From: Anaerotignum sp. MSJ-24
GTDB lineage: Bacteria; Bacillota; Clostridia; Lachnospirales; Anaerotignaceae
Length of the DNA stretch: 64,000 nucleotides
NCBI RefSeq assembly: GCF_018918145.1
Contig: NZ_JAHLPX010000005.1
Span: forward strand, 62,001-126,000
Direction of reading: 5' to 3'
The position numbers and the translations under genes were made by a program. Below are positions 50,742 through 58,780 of the stretch, piece by piece (the first letter of the stretch is position 1; each line of letters starts with the position of its first letter). A model generated the notes under the pieces. The model saw nothing but the letters and a program-made list of their open reading frames with translations, searched no databases and was not told where the DNA came from.

Positions 50742-51479
50742 GTGAAGAAATTACTTTATATATCCGTATGTGCGGTTATGCTTTTTTCTATGGCAGGCTG
50801 CAAATCAAACGGAAATTCAAATAATGCGGACAATAATACAAACAATGAAATACAGCAGGACACCGAGCAGAATAACGATGCTGCTTATGCGGAAACAGTA
50901 GCGGAGTATTTTCCGACAGATTCAAAATACAGATTGTATAACGGCTATGCAGAGGCCGGTTTTGAAATTAAATATTCCGGAAAAAGTGAAAATAAGGAAA
51001 CCGGCAGTGTAACGTACAGCTATGACGGTGCAATGTGCGACGGAATGGGAAGTGAAGGAGAACGAGTTTTTAAGGCTGTTTATATTGTAGAGGATAACTC
51101 GGTTATAGAGAGTGTTGAAAACAGCGATACAAATGCCTCAAGCTCAAGAAATGTGTATTCTATAATTCCCGATTTTATAGTTCTTAAGGGTGATATTCAG
51201 GTTGACAACAGCTGGGAACAAAGAGTTGATATTGACGGAAAGGGCTATATTGGCACAACAACAATAATCAATGTTACAGATGACAGCTTTACAACAAGAA
51301 CCGAAATACCTATGGCAGGTTATAAAAACAATACCTATACAGAGGAAAGAACATATAAAAAGGGTGTCGGAATAACTGCATTCAACAATACACCCTATGG
51401 TTCTGACGAAGACGATACACTTATATTCGGATATGGTTTTTCAACCGAAAATGACAGATCGGTAACAGGCGAAATATAA
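50742..51479 (+). CDS. Secreted lipoprotein, function unknown
   Basis: The 245-residue protein has a lipoprotein signal peptide (KKLLYISVCAVMLFSMAGC, lipid-attached Cys20), an Asn-rich linker (about 21-50), then a beta-rich domain. No family is recognised. The start is GTG at 50742, with GAAAGGAAGG upstream. It stands alone with two downstream hairpins. The domain has an even strand pattern (SVTYSYDGAMCDGMGSEGERVF, then WEQRVDIDGKGYIGTTTIINV), which resembles small extracellular beta-sandwich sensors only in outline. Confidence 0.75.
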   Translation: MKKLLYISVCAVMLFSMAGCKSNGNSNNADNNTNNEIQQDTEQNNDAAYAETVAEYFPTDSKYRLYNGYAEAGFEIKYSGKSENKETGSVTYSYDGAMCDGMGSEGERVFKAVYIVEDNSVIESVENSDTNASSSRNVYSIIPDFIVLKGDIQVDNSWEQRVDIDGKGYIGTTTIINVTDDSFTTRTEIPMAGYKNNTYTEERTYKKGVGITAFNNTPYGSDEDDTLIFGYGFSTENDRSVTGEI

Positions 51480-51488
51480 TTATTTAAG

Positions 51489-51540
51489 TCGAAATTTTGT
51501 CATTGCAACCGCACCTTCTTGTGCGGTCAGCGATTTCGAC
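51489..51540 (+). other. Two-tier hairpin downstream of the lipoprotein gene
   Basis: GTCGAAAT (51489-51496) pairs with ATTTCGAC (51533-51540) and encloses ACCGCAC/GTGCGGT (51508-51514 with 51521-51527). It may be a transcript-stabilising or terminator structure. Confidence 0.55.
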
Positions 51541-51552
51541 TTTGTTGATACT

Positions 51553-51588
51553 GAAAACGGCAATACGTTTGCCGTTTTATTTTTTTGC
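51553..51588 (+). terminator. Intrinsic terminator after the lipoprotein gene
   Basis: AAAACGGCAA and TTTGCCGTTTT form a stem with loop ACG, followed by ATTTTTTT. Confidence 0.9.
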
Positions 51589-51654
51589 AAATTTCTGCCT
51601 AATGTCCGATATTAATGATATAATTAAAGCATTAATGTAGAGGAGCCGTCTGCC

Positions 51655-53043
51655 ATGGAAGATAGAGATTGCAAATATATACTGGATGAAATACTCAAGA
51701 TGACCGATGATGGTTTTCTTATAGTTGATAAAAACGGGATAATAATAGAAATGAATGAACAGTACTGCCGTTTTATCAAAAAGGCTAAGGAAGAAATCAT
51801 AGGTAAACCGGTCGAAGAAATACTGAAAACAACAAATCTCAAAAAGCTAATTGAAATAAAGGGAAGAGAACAGGGACAGATAATAAAAATCGGCGAAGAT
51901 ACGGGTTTTTCACAGGACATGCTGACTATTGTCAACAGAGGAGCCGCCTGTGACGAAAACGGAAATGTTATCGGAGCTGTTGCACAGGTGAAGTTCAGAA
52001 TACAGACTGTTGAGTCTGCCGAAAAGCTTACGGAAAAATATAATGAGCTTGAATTTTATAAAAACGAATATTTTAGAATACAGAACGAAAGAAAATATTT
52101 TGAACAGGCAATAGGAAACAGCGATGAGTTTGAGGCAGTCAAAAGACAGGGCCTGAAGGCCGCAAAAACCTCTTTTCCGATATTTCTTACAGGTGAAACG
52201 GGAACAGGAAAGGAAACCTTTGCGTCTGCAATACATAATGCCAGTGCAAGAAATGATAAACCCATGGTAAGCGTTAACTGTGCAACAATGTCACCGGAAA
52301 TGCTGGAGGCAGAGCTGTTCGGATACATCGACGGCAGAAAAGGAAAAATGGAGCTTGCTGACGGAGGTACTCTGTTTATTGATGAAATAGGCGATATGCC
52401 GCTTAATGTACAGGCAAAGCTGCTTAATGTTCTTCAAAACGGAGAAATGGAAAGAGCGGACAGAAGCAAAACGGTAAAGATTGATGTAAGAACAATAACG
52501 GCGGCGAGAGAAAATATTGAAGAGATGATAAAAAACGGCGAATTCAGAGAGGATTTGTATTACAGGCTTAATGTAATAAATATAGAAATGCCTCCGCTCA
52601 GAAACCGAAAATCCGATATACCGCTTTTGGCAAAGCACTTTCTCGATAATTTGAACAATGAATATAAAACAAGAATAGTGCTTTCGAAGGAAGTTCTGGA
52701 TTGCCTGAGAAATTATTCATGGCCGGGTAACATACGTGAGCTGGATAATGTAATAAAAAGTGCATATGCTGTGTGCGACTCATTCAGAATAAAGATTGTT
52801 GATCTTCCGCACAAAATAAAAATGTCAGAAAATGATAAAAATGCGTTGGCAGGCAACAGAAAAAATCTCAAAGAATACGTGAACGAATATGAAAAAAGCA
52901 TTATAATGGAGGAGCTGTGTAAAAACGGCTGGAATTGTAGGGAAACGGCAAATGAGCTTGGTATTCACAAGAGTTTGTTGTATAAAAAGATAGAAAAATA
53001 TAATATAGACCTCGGAAAAGAGCGTTATGAAAGTAATAAATAG
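51655..53043 (+). CDS. PAS-AAA+-Fis regulator lacking the GAFTGA loop
   Basis: The 462-residue protein has a PAS domain (about 10-120, ILDEILKMTDDGFLIVDKNG), a coiled-coil linker, an AAA+ sigma-54-type domain with Walker A GETGTGKE (near 180), Walker B GGTLFIDEIGD, FREDLYYRLN and a Fis-type HTH (CRETANELGIHKSLLYKKI). Where the sigma-54-contacting loop should lie, ELFGY is followed directly by IDGRKGKMELA (220-235), so the GAFTGA motif is deleted. Without it, opening a sigma-54 promoter is not expected. It may work as a repressor or with sigma-70, as TyrR does. No -24/-12 promoter is seen nearby. Confidence 0.9.
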   Translation: MEDRDCKYILDEILKMTDDGFLIVDKNGIIIEMNEQYCRFIKKAKEEIIGKPVEEILKTTNLKKLIEIKGREQGQIIKIGEDTGFSQDMLTIVNRGAACDENGNVIGAVAQVKFRIQTVESAEKLTEKYNELEFYKNEYFRIQNERKYFEQAIGNSDEFEAVKRQGLKAAKTSFPIFLTGETGTGKETFASAIHNASARNDKPMVSVNCATMSPEMLEAELFGYIDGRKGKMELADGGTLFIDEIGDMPLNVQAKLLNVLQNGEMERADRSKTVKIDVRTITAARENIEEMIKNGEFREDLYYRLNVINIEMPPLRNRKSDIPLLAKHFLDNLNNEYKTRIVLSKEVLDCLRNYSWPGNIRELDNVIKSAYAVCDSFRIKIVDLPHKIKMSENDKNALAGNRKNLKEYVNEYEKSIIMEELCKNGWNCRETANELGIHKSLLYKKIEKYNIDLGKERYESNK

Positions 53044-53269
53044 ATATATTTTCATTTCGATTTGTAACAATTTTTGATTAAATATATTTGCGATTGATGC
53101 TTAGAAAGCAGTACATATAATTATAAACTTTACAGAATGAATTATCTATGTTAATTTTATATATATGGTTTTTATACATATATATACATCATTACATTAT
53201 AAGGGAGGATTTTTTTAAAAGTAACCTAAAACTAAATTAAAACAAACATAATTGTAGAAAGGAAACGTC

Positions 53270-53806
53270 ATGAAGGAAATTGGCTTGAAAGACAAACTGA
53301 AAGGTGAGAAACTTAGCAGCCCCAAAACATTGACGGGTGCAGCAATGCTTGTTGCACTGTATACCATATTATCATTTTTTACATTTAAACTAAGCACAAC
53401 GCTTGAAATAGGCTTTGCATATCTTGCACTGGCTGTATGTGGAATGATGTTCGGTCCTGTTATTGGGGGAATTGCCGGTGCAGTAGGAGATACGCTTGGA
53501 TTTATTGTAAGCCCTAACGGAGCGTTCTTCCCCGGATTTACGCTCAGTGCATTTATCATGGGCTTTATTTACGGAATTGTGCTTTATAAAAAGCCGCTTA
53601 CACTTAAAAGAATAATGCTTGCGTCATTTATTGTAATGTTCGTATGCAATCTCATTCTTACACCAATCTGGCTTAATATGATGTATGGAACCAACCTTAT
53701 TGCTCTTCCCAGAATAATAAGAAATGTAATTATGTATCCGATAAACACAATTTTAATGTATGCTGTTCTCAAATGTGTATGCAGCGTAAGAAAGTTGGAA
53801 GCCTGA
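53270..53806 (+). CDS. folT: Folate-family ECF transporter S component
   Basis: The 178-residue membrane protein has about six hydrophobic segments and the FolT-type pattern LTGAAMLVALYTILSFFTF, LEIGFAYLALAVCGMMFGPVIGGIAGAVGDTLGFIV, FFPGFTLSAFIMGFIYG. S components bind vitamins and need the EcfAA'T module, which is not in this window. It precedes the folate-dependent fhs-fchA-folD genes, which supports folate as ligand. No folate (THF) riboswitch is seen in its AT-rich leader. Confidence 0.88.
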   Translation: MKEIGLKDKLKGEKLSSPKTLTGAAMLVALYTILSFFTFKLSTTLEIGFAYLALAVCGMMFGPVIGGIAGAVGDTLGFIVSPNGAFFPGFTLSAFIMGFIYGIVLYKKPLTLKRIMLASFIVMFVCNLILTPIWLNMMYGTNLIALPRIIRNVIMYPINTILMYAVLKCVCSVRKLEA

Positions 53807-53813
53807 ATATGGT

Positions 53814-53853
53814 TTTAAGCCCTGAGATTTTAGAGAATCCCGGGGCTAAATTT
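53814..53853 (+). terminator. Hairpin between folT and fhs
   Basis: AGCCCTGAGATT pairs with AATCCCGGGGCT with one mismatch and one G-T pair. The T-run after it is weak (AAATTTATA), so it may attenuate rather than terminate. Confidence 0.55.
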
Positions 53854-53884
53854 ATATAATTATAAGGATAAAGGAGAATTGTTT

Positions 53885-55561
53885 ATGTCAGAGTATAAAA
53901 GCGATATTGAAATTGCACAGGAAACAGAGCTTCTTCCCATTGAAGAAGTTGCCGCAAAAATCGGTCTTACAAGAAAAGACCTTGAGCTTTACGGAAATTA
54001 TAAAGCAAAGCTTGATTATACCGAATTAAGCAAAAAAGAGGATAAAGCAAAGCTTATTCTTGTAACAGCTATTACACCTACTCCTGCCGGAGAAGGAAAG
54101 ACAACAACTGTTGTCGGCCTTGGCGATGCACTTAACAGAATCGGCAAAAAAACCGTTATTGCACTCAGAGAGCCTTCACTTGGACCTGTTTTCGGTGTTA
54201 AGGGCGGTGCTGCCGGCGGCGGATATGCACAGGTTGTGCCTATGGAGGATATTAACCTTCATTTCACAGGTGATTTCCATGCAATCGGTGCGGCAAACAA
54301 CCTTCTTGCGGCTATGATAGATAACCATATTTTCCAGGGCAATGCACTTGGACTTGATGTAAGAAAAATCACATGGAAACGCTGCGTAGATATGAACGAC
54401 AGACAGCTCAGAAGTATTGTCTGCGGTATCGGCAGCAGAGTAAACGGTATTCCCAGAGAAGACGGCTTTGATATTACCGTTGCTTCCGAAATTATGGCTA
54501 TCCTTTGTCTTTCAAAGGATATAACAGACCTTAAGGAAAGACTTTCAAAGATAATTGTAGGCTACACAAGAGACGATAAACCGGTTACAGCCGGACAGCT
54601 TAATGCACAGGGAGCTATGGCGGCTCTTCTTAAGGATGCAATTAAGCCCAATATCGTTCAGACACTTGAGCATAATCCCGCTTTAATACATGGCGGTCCC
54701 TTCGCAAATATTGCTCACGGCTGCAACAGTATAACAGCAACAAAGCTTGCACTTAAGCTTGGCGATTATGTTGTAACAGAGGCAGGCTTCGGTGCTGACC
54801 TCGGTGCTGAAAAATTCCTTGATATTAAATGCCGTAAGGCCGGCTTAAGACCTGATGCGGTTGTAATCGTTGCTACTGTAAAGGCACTTAAGATGCACGG
54901 CGGAGTTCCTAAGACAGAGCTCGGAGCAAAAAATCTTGAAGCACTTGAAAAGGGTATTCCCAACCTTCTTAAGCATATCGAAAACATTACACAGGTTTAC
55001 GGACTTCCGGCTGTTGTTGCAATCAACAGATTCCCCAATGATGATGAAGAAGAGCTTAAGCTTATTGAAACAAAATGCAAGGAGCTTGGCGTAAACGTAG
55101 CTCTTTCTGAAGTATGGGGCAAAGGCAGCGAAGGCGGCGTTGAACTTGCTAAAGAAGTAGTAAGACTTGCGGAAACAGCAGAAAACAATTTCAGATTTGC
55201 ATATGACGATGATATGTCAATCGAAGAAAAGATAAATGCCATTGTAACTAAGGTTTACGGCGGTGAAGGAACAGACTTTACACCTGCCGCAAGAAAAGAA
55301 ATGGCAAGACTCGAAGAACTCGGATTCGGAAAATATCCCGTATGTATGGCAAAAACACAGTATTCATTCTCTGATGATGCCACAAAGATGGGCAGACCGA
55401 CAGGCTTCCGTATAACAGTAAGAAACATGAAGGTTTCTGCCGGAGCAGGCTTTATCGTTGTTCTTACAGGCGATGTTATGACAATGCCGGGCCTTCCCAA
55501 GGTACCTGCCGCTGAAAAGGTTGACGTCGATGCAAACGGCAAGATCAGCGGATTATTCTGA
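53885..55561 (+). CDS. fhs: Formate--tetrahydrofolate ligase
   Basis: The 558-residue enzyme forms 10-formyl-THF from formate, THF and [23 protein letters not shown] (near 65) is the ATP loop, [20 protein letters not shown] follows, then [10 protein letters not shown] and [11 protein letters not shown]. Length is normal. AAGGAG sits nine bases before the ATG at 53885; an in-frame TTG at 53879 is too close to it. With fchA and folD downstream it makes 5,10-methylene-THF from formate. Confidence 0.97.
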   Translation: MSEYKSDIEIAQETELLPIEEVAAKIGLTRKDLELYGNYKAKLDYTELSKKEDKAKLILVTAITPTPAGEGKTTTVVGLGDALNRIGKKTVIALREPSLGPVFGVKGGAAGGGYAQVVPMEDINLHFTGDFHAIGAANNLLAAMIDNHIFQGNALGLDVRKITWKRCVDMNDRQLRSIVCGIGSRVNGIPREDGFDITVASEIMAILCLSKDITDLKERLSKIIVGYTRDDKPVTAGQLNAQGAMAALLKDAIKPNIVQTLEHNPALIHGGPFANIAHGCNSITATKLALKLGDYVVTEAGFGADLGAEKFLDIKCRKAGLRPDAVVIVATVKALKMHGGVPKTELGAKNLEALEKGIPNLLKHIENITQVYGLPAVVAINRFPNDDEEELKLIETKCKELGVNVALSEVWGKGSEGGVELAKEVVRLAETAENNFRFAYDDDMSIEEKINAIVTKVYGGEGTDFTPAARKEMARLEELGFGKYPVCMAKTQYSFSDDATKMGRPTGFRITVRNMKVSAGAGFIVVLTGDVMTMPGLPKVPAAEKVDVDANGKISGLF

Positions 55562-55578
55562 TAACGGACGGTGTAAAA

Positions 55579-56205
55579 ATGACTTTAATAAATAAAGACT
55601 GGTTTGAAGAGCTTTCGTCGGGAGCGCCTGTTCCCGGCGGCGGCGGAGCATCGGCAATGGGCGGAGCGGCAGCAGCCTCTCTCGGTATGATGGTAGGTAA
55701 TCTTACCGTAGGAAAGAAAAAGTATGCGGCTGTCGAGGCTGACGTAAAGGAATATATGGTTAAACTTGAAAAGCTCAGAGATGAAATGCTCGTACTTATA
55801 GAAAAGGACGCAGAGTGCTTTAAACCTCTTGCGGCGGCATATTCACTCCCTTCATCAACCGATGAGGAGAAAGCCGAAAAAGAAAAGGTTATGGCAGAGG
55901 CTTTGGTGACAGCCTGCTCGGTTCCTTTGGAGATAATGGAAAAAGGTCTTGATATATGCCTTATTCTTGAGGAGCTTGCTGTTAAAGGCAGTGTTATGGC
56001 TATAAGCGATGTTGCTGTCGGAGTTGAATTTGTCCGTACGGCAGTGCTTGGTGCATCCATGAATGTATATATAAATACAAAATCCATGAACGATAGAGAG
56101 ACTGCCGAAAAATATAACGCACATGCGGATGAATTAAACAAAACCGTTGCCGAAAAGGCGGATGCGGTATTCGATAAAATAAAGGAGACACTTAAATGTC
56201 GATAA
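55579..56205 (+). CDS. fchA: Cyclodeaminase/cyclohydrolase family protein (FchA, methenyl-THF cyclohydrolase)
   Basis: The 208-residue protein has the FTCD-C-like opening SGAPVPGGGGASAMGGAAAAS and an all-helical body with EKDAECFKPLAAAY. Free-standing members in acetogens and clostridia act as methenyl-THF cyclohydrolase (FchA) or formimidoyl-THF cyclodeaminase. Placement between fhs and folD supports a cyclohydrolase role. It starts 17 bases after fhs and overlaps folD by ten. Confidence 0.9.
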   Translation: MTLINKDWFEELSSGAPVPGGGGASAMGGAAAASLGMMVGNLTVGKKKYAAVEADVKEYMVKLEKLRDEMLVLIEKDAECFKPLAAAYSLPSSTDEEKAEKEKVMAEALVTACSVPLEIMEKGLDICLILEELAVKGSVMAISDVAVGVEFVRTAVLGASMNVYINTKSMNDRETAEKYNAHADELNKTVAEKADAVFDKIKETLKCR

Positions 56206-57041
56206 TAAAGGGCGCACAGGTTGCTGAGGCAGTCAGTGCCGAAACAAAGAAAAGAGCCGAAAAGCTTAAGGCTGAAGGCACAGAGCCTTGTCTTGCAATT
56301 ATCCGTGTCGGTGAGGACGGCAGTGAAATTGCATACGAACGAGGTGCAATGAAAAGAATGGATAAATGCGGCATAAAATGTGTGTCGGTTGTGCTTGATA
56401 AAAACATCAGTCAAGCGGAATTTGAAAAGAAGTTTGTTGAAGTAAACGATGATAAAAATGTTCATGGAATACTTCTTCTCCAGCCGCTTCCCAAACAGCT
56501 TGATATTGAGCCGATTAAAGAGCTTATCAATCCGATTAAGGACGTTGACGCTCTCAGTGCGGTAAATCTTTATAAGGTTTTTGTCGGAGATAAAACAGGA
56601 TATGCGCCTTGTACGGCAGAGGCTGTTATGGAAACTCTTGATTACATGGGAACGGATTACACAGGAAAGAAATGCGTTGTTATAGGACGTTCTCTTGTTG
56701 TCGGAAAACCGCTCGGAATGCTGCTTCTCGGAAGAAATGCAACAGTAACCTATTGCCACAGCAGAACAAAACAGCTTGCCGAAGAAGCAAAACAGGCAGA
56801 TATACTTGTTGCGGCAGTCGGTGTGCCTAAAATGGTTAAGGCTGATTTCGTAAAGGAAGGCATGACAGTTATTGATGTCGGTATAAATGTAGATGAAAAC
56901 GGCAATATGTGCGGCGATGTTGATTTTGAAAATGTTGAGCCTATTGTTGAAAACATAACTCCCGTACCCGGCGGAGTCGGTGCGGTGACTACATCGGTGC
57001 TCGCAAAGCACGTTGTTATGGCGGCTGAAATGCTTAAATAA
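56196..57041 (+). CDS. folD: Bifunctional methylene-THF dehydrogenase/cyclohydrolase
   Basis: The 281-residue FolD has IIRVGEDGSEIAYERGAMKR, with the catalytic Lys in the YxRGxxKR-type segment, VHGILLLQPLPKQLD, VDALSAVN (in place of the usual DVDGF), VIGRSLVVGKPLGMLL and TPVPGGVGAVTTSVL. The usual YxxxK appears as YERGAMK, where the Lys shift suggests altered cyclohydrolase activity, compensated by FchA next door. It completes the formate-to-methylene-THF path. A terminator follows. Confidence 0.93.
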   Translation: MSIIKGAQVAEAVSAETKKRAEKLKAEGTEPCLAIIRVGEDGSEIAYERGAMKRMDKCGIKCVSVVLDKNISQAEFEKKFVEVNDDKNVHGILLLQPLPKQLDIEPIKELINPIKDVDALSAVNLYKVFVGDKTGYAPCTAEAVMETLDYMGTDYTGKKCVVIGRSLVVGKPLGMLLLGRNATVTYCHSRTKQLAEEAKQADILVAAVGVPKMVKADFVKEGMTVIDVGINVDENGNMCGDVDFENVEPIVENITPVPGGVGAVTTSVLAKHVVMAAEMLK

Positions 57042-57061
57042 TCGGATAAATAAATTGTGAT

Positions 57062-57102
57062 AATGCAGATTTGAATGTATAATTTAAGTCTGCATTGTTT
57101 TT
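57062..57102 (+). terminator. Terminator of the fhs-fchA-folD operon
   Basis: AATGCAGATTT (57062-57072) pairs with AAGTCTGCATT (57086-57096) with one G-T type pair, followed by GTTTTTATT. Confidence 0.85.
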
Positions 57103-57177
57103 ATTGTTAAATTTAGCCACATTGTATACGGTAAACAGACTTAAAATATGTTAATATAAAACAGACAGAGAAACTGC

Positions 57178-57287
57178 GGCGGTTGTTCCACCCTCGAAAG
57201 GTGGGATGTTATGAGCGATTTTGAGATTATAATGATAATTTTAACTATCATTAGCATTTTAATTTCCGTACATAAAAAATAACCGCC
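57178..57287 (+). promoter_or_regulatory. Long-range and SD-masking structure of the toxin mRNA
   Basis: GGCGGTT (57178-57184) can pair with AACCGCC (57281-57287) across the whole ORF, and CCACC (57188-57192) pairs with GGTGG (57200-57204), which includes the ribosome site. Both features are typical of type I toxin mRNAs that are translated only after processing. Confidence 0.6.
57211..57282 (+). CDS. Holin-like type I toxin peptide, 23 residues
   Basis: The peptide MSDFEIIMIILTIISILISV plus a short HKK tail has an acidic N-terminus, one membrane helix and a basic C-terminus, the pattern of the 'putative holin-like toxin' family (TxpA/BsrG-related, Hol_Tox). AAAGGTGGG precedes the ATG and is masked by a hairpin. 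The long-range pairing of the mRNA ends and the minus-strand unit downstream fit a type I toxin-antitoxin. Such peptides insert in the membrane and depolarise it when overproduced. Confidence 0.7.
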   Translation: MSDFEIIMIILTIISILISVHKK

Positions 57288-57304
57288 ACGTTGGCCCGTA
57301 ACGG

Positions 57305-57390
57305 TTAAAAAATAAAAACCTGCTATTGGAGCAGCCTAAGCCGTTTCTTTGTTTTATACTGTATAACGGAGATATTCAGAAGTCAATAGA
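57305..57390 (-). ncRNA. Candidate type I antitoxin RNA
   Basis: On the minus strand, TTGACT (plus-strand about 57383-57388) is followed 15-17 bases later by TATACA/TACAGT, then a short RNA and a CTGCT-CCAAT-AGCAG hairpin with GTTTTTATTTTTT as tail (ending about 57305). It would be antisense to the 3' untranslated part of the toxin mRNA, as RatA is to TxpA. The RNA has no reading frame of note. Confidence 0.45.
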
Positions 57391-57497
57391 TTAAAGATAT
57401 TAATAGAATTTATGACAGTGCGGCAGATCAGACGTACTGTTTTTATTTTGTTGCAAAATCAAGACGAGATAAGTATACTAAAGCAGGAGGTGTTTTA

Positions 57498-58187
57498 ATG
57501 AATTTAATACCCGATTACTTGAGAGAAATATGTATGCAGTCTATAATACTCAGGTTCATTCTTGCGGTTTTGGGCAGTGGATTGATAGGCTTGAGCAGAG
57601 GAAAAAGGCATCATGCCGCCGGCTTCAGAACGCATCTGCTTGTTTGCGTAGGAGCGGCATCTGTTATGATGATAAACCAATATATTTGTGAGTTTCTGGA
57701 TTATAATGGTGATATGGGACGAATGGGAGCACAGGTAATAAGCGGAATAGGCTTTCTCGGTGCAGGAACAATACTTGTTACCGGAAAAAAGCATATCCGA
57801 GGACTTACTTCTGCGGCAGGTCTTTGGGCGTCTGCATGTATGGGTCTGGCTGTCGGAATCGGTTTTTATGAGGCGGCTGTAATAATGTCTATATTGCTTT
57901 TTATTATACTTTCGTGTCTTGAAAAGCTTGATGAAAAATATATAAAAACCTCGGCAGACCTTACAGTTTATATCGAATATGATTCAAAGGTGCTTTTCAG
58001 CCGTATTATAAGATGTATAAGAGATAACGGCTGGCACATAAACGATATTGAACAGCTGAATAATTCTGTCGATAATGTAAATTCGCTTATATTGGTGCTT
58101 GAGGTTCAAGACAGAACTATGAAGCATGGCGAATCGCTTAAGCATATTTCGGATATTCCGGGAGTTTTGTTTGTTGAAGAAATATAA
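57498..58187 (+). CDS. mgtC: MgtC/SapB-family protein
   Basis: The 229-residue protein has an N-terminal membrane domain with four to five helices and the MgtC motifs GLIGLSRGKRHHAAGFRTHLLV, GAQVISGIGFLGAGTILVTGKK and GLTSAAGLWASACMGLAVG, followed by a soluble ACT-like C-terminal domain. Members affect Mg2+ homeostasis or survival under stress; transport is not firmly shown. GCAGGAGGTG precedes the ATG. Confidence 0.9.
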   Translation: MNLIPDYLREICMQSIILRFILAVLGSGLIGLSRGKRHHAAGFRTHLLVCVGAASVMMINQYICEFLDYNGDMGRMGAQVISGIGFLGAGTILVTGKKHIRGLTSAAGLWASACMGLAVGIGFYEAAVIMSILLFIILSCLEKLDEKYIKTSADLTVYIEYDSKVLFSRIIRCIRDNGWHINDIEQLNNSVDNVNSLILVLEVQDRTMKHGESLKHISDIPGVLFVEEI

Positions 58188-58204
58188 AGCAGGTGGTTAA
58201 TTTA

Positions 58205-58780
58205 ATGAAGCTTAAAAATTTTAGAATGACCAAAAGCGGAAATTATCTCAATAATTACGAGCTTACCTATATAAATAAAGCCGGAAATGACAAGGTTTAT
58301 GAAATGGTAAGCCGTGAAAAATATAAAGACGTCAACGATGTAGGAAAAAAGACAGCCGGAGTTATAATTGCGGCGTTTACAAATGACGGTGAAGAAGAAA
58401 AAATTCTCCTTGTCAGAGAATTCAGAATGGGCGTAAATGAATATGTCTATGCTTTTCCGGCAGGACTTTCCGATGCGGACGAAACCGTAGAGCAGACTGC
58501 CGCAAGAGAGCTTAAGGAAGAAACCGGCATGGAAATATCGGAAATAACGGATGTTTTAAGGCCTGCATATTCCTGTACCGGCATAACTGATGAAAAAACT
58601 GTTGTTGTATTTTGCAAATCCAAAGGAAATATATCCGAATGTACCTTTGATGATGAGGATATAACGGCAGGATTATACACAAAAGAAGAAGTTAAAACAT
58701 TGCTTGCGGAGAAAACCTTTTCGGCAAGAACACAGGCAGTGTGCTATTTATGGATAAAAGGTGGAAAATTATATGACTGA
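58205..58780 (+). CDS. NUDIX hydrolase, ADP-ribose pyrophosphatase type
   Basis: The 191-residue enzyme contains the Nudix box (GLSDADETVEQTAARELKEE, then TGMEI) and a proline 15 residues after it (LRPAYSCTG), both typical of ADP-ribose pyrophosphatases. It has the common VLLVREFRMGVNEYVYAFPAG approach. The start at 58205 follows AGGTGG by eight bases; an in-frame GTG at 58193 precedes that spacing. It overlaps the next gene by eight bases. Confidence 0.88.
   Translation: MKLKNFRMTKSGNYLNNYELTYINKAGNDKVYEMVSREKYKDVNDVGKKTAGVIIAAFTNDGEEEKILLVREFRMGVNEYVYAFPAGLSDADETVEQTAARELKEETGMEISEITDVLRPAYSCTGITDEKTVVVFCKSKGNISECTFDDEDITAGLYTKEEVKTLLAEKTFSARTQAVCYLWIKGGKLYD

Noticed and set aside
53044-53269. 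A folate (THF) riboswitch before folT
   Set aside because: The leader is nearly all A and T and shows none of the conserved THF riboswitch segments.
53044-53269. A sigma-54 promoter downstream of the second AAA+ regulator
   Set aside because: No GG-N10-GC element with the right flanks is present, in line with the missing GAFTGA loop.
55545-57011. A 488-codon ORF on the minus strand opposite fchA and folD
   Set aside because: It is a shadow of two well-supported genes on the plus strand, Ser- and Cys-rich with no recognisable domain or ribosome site.
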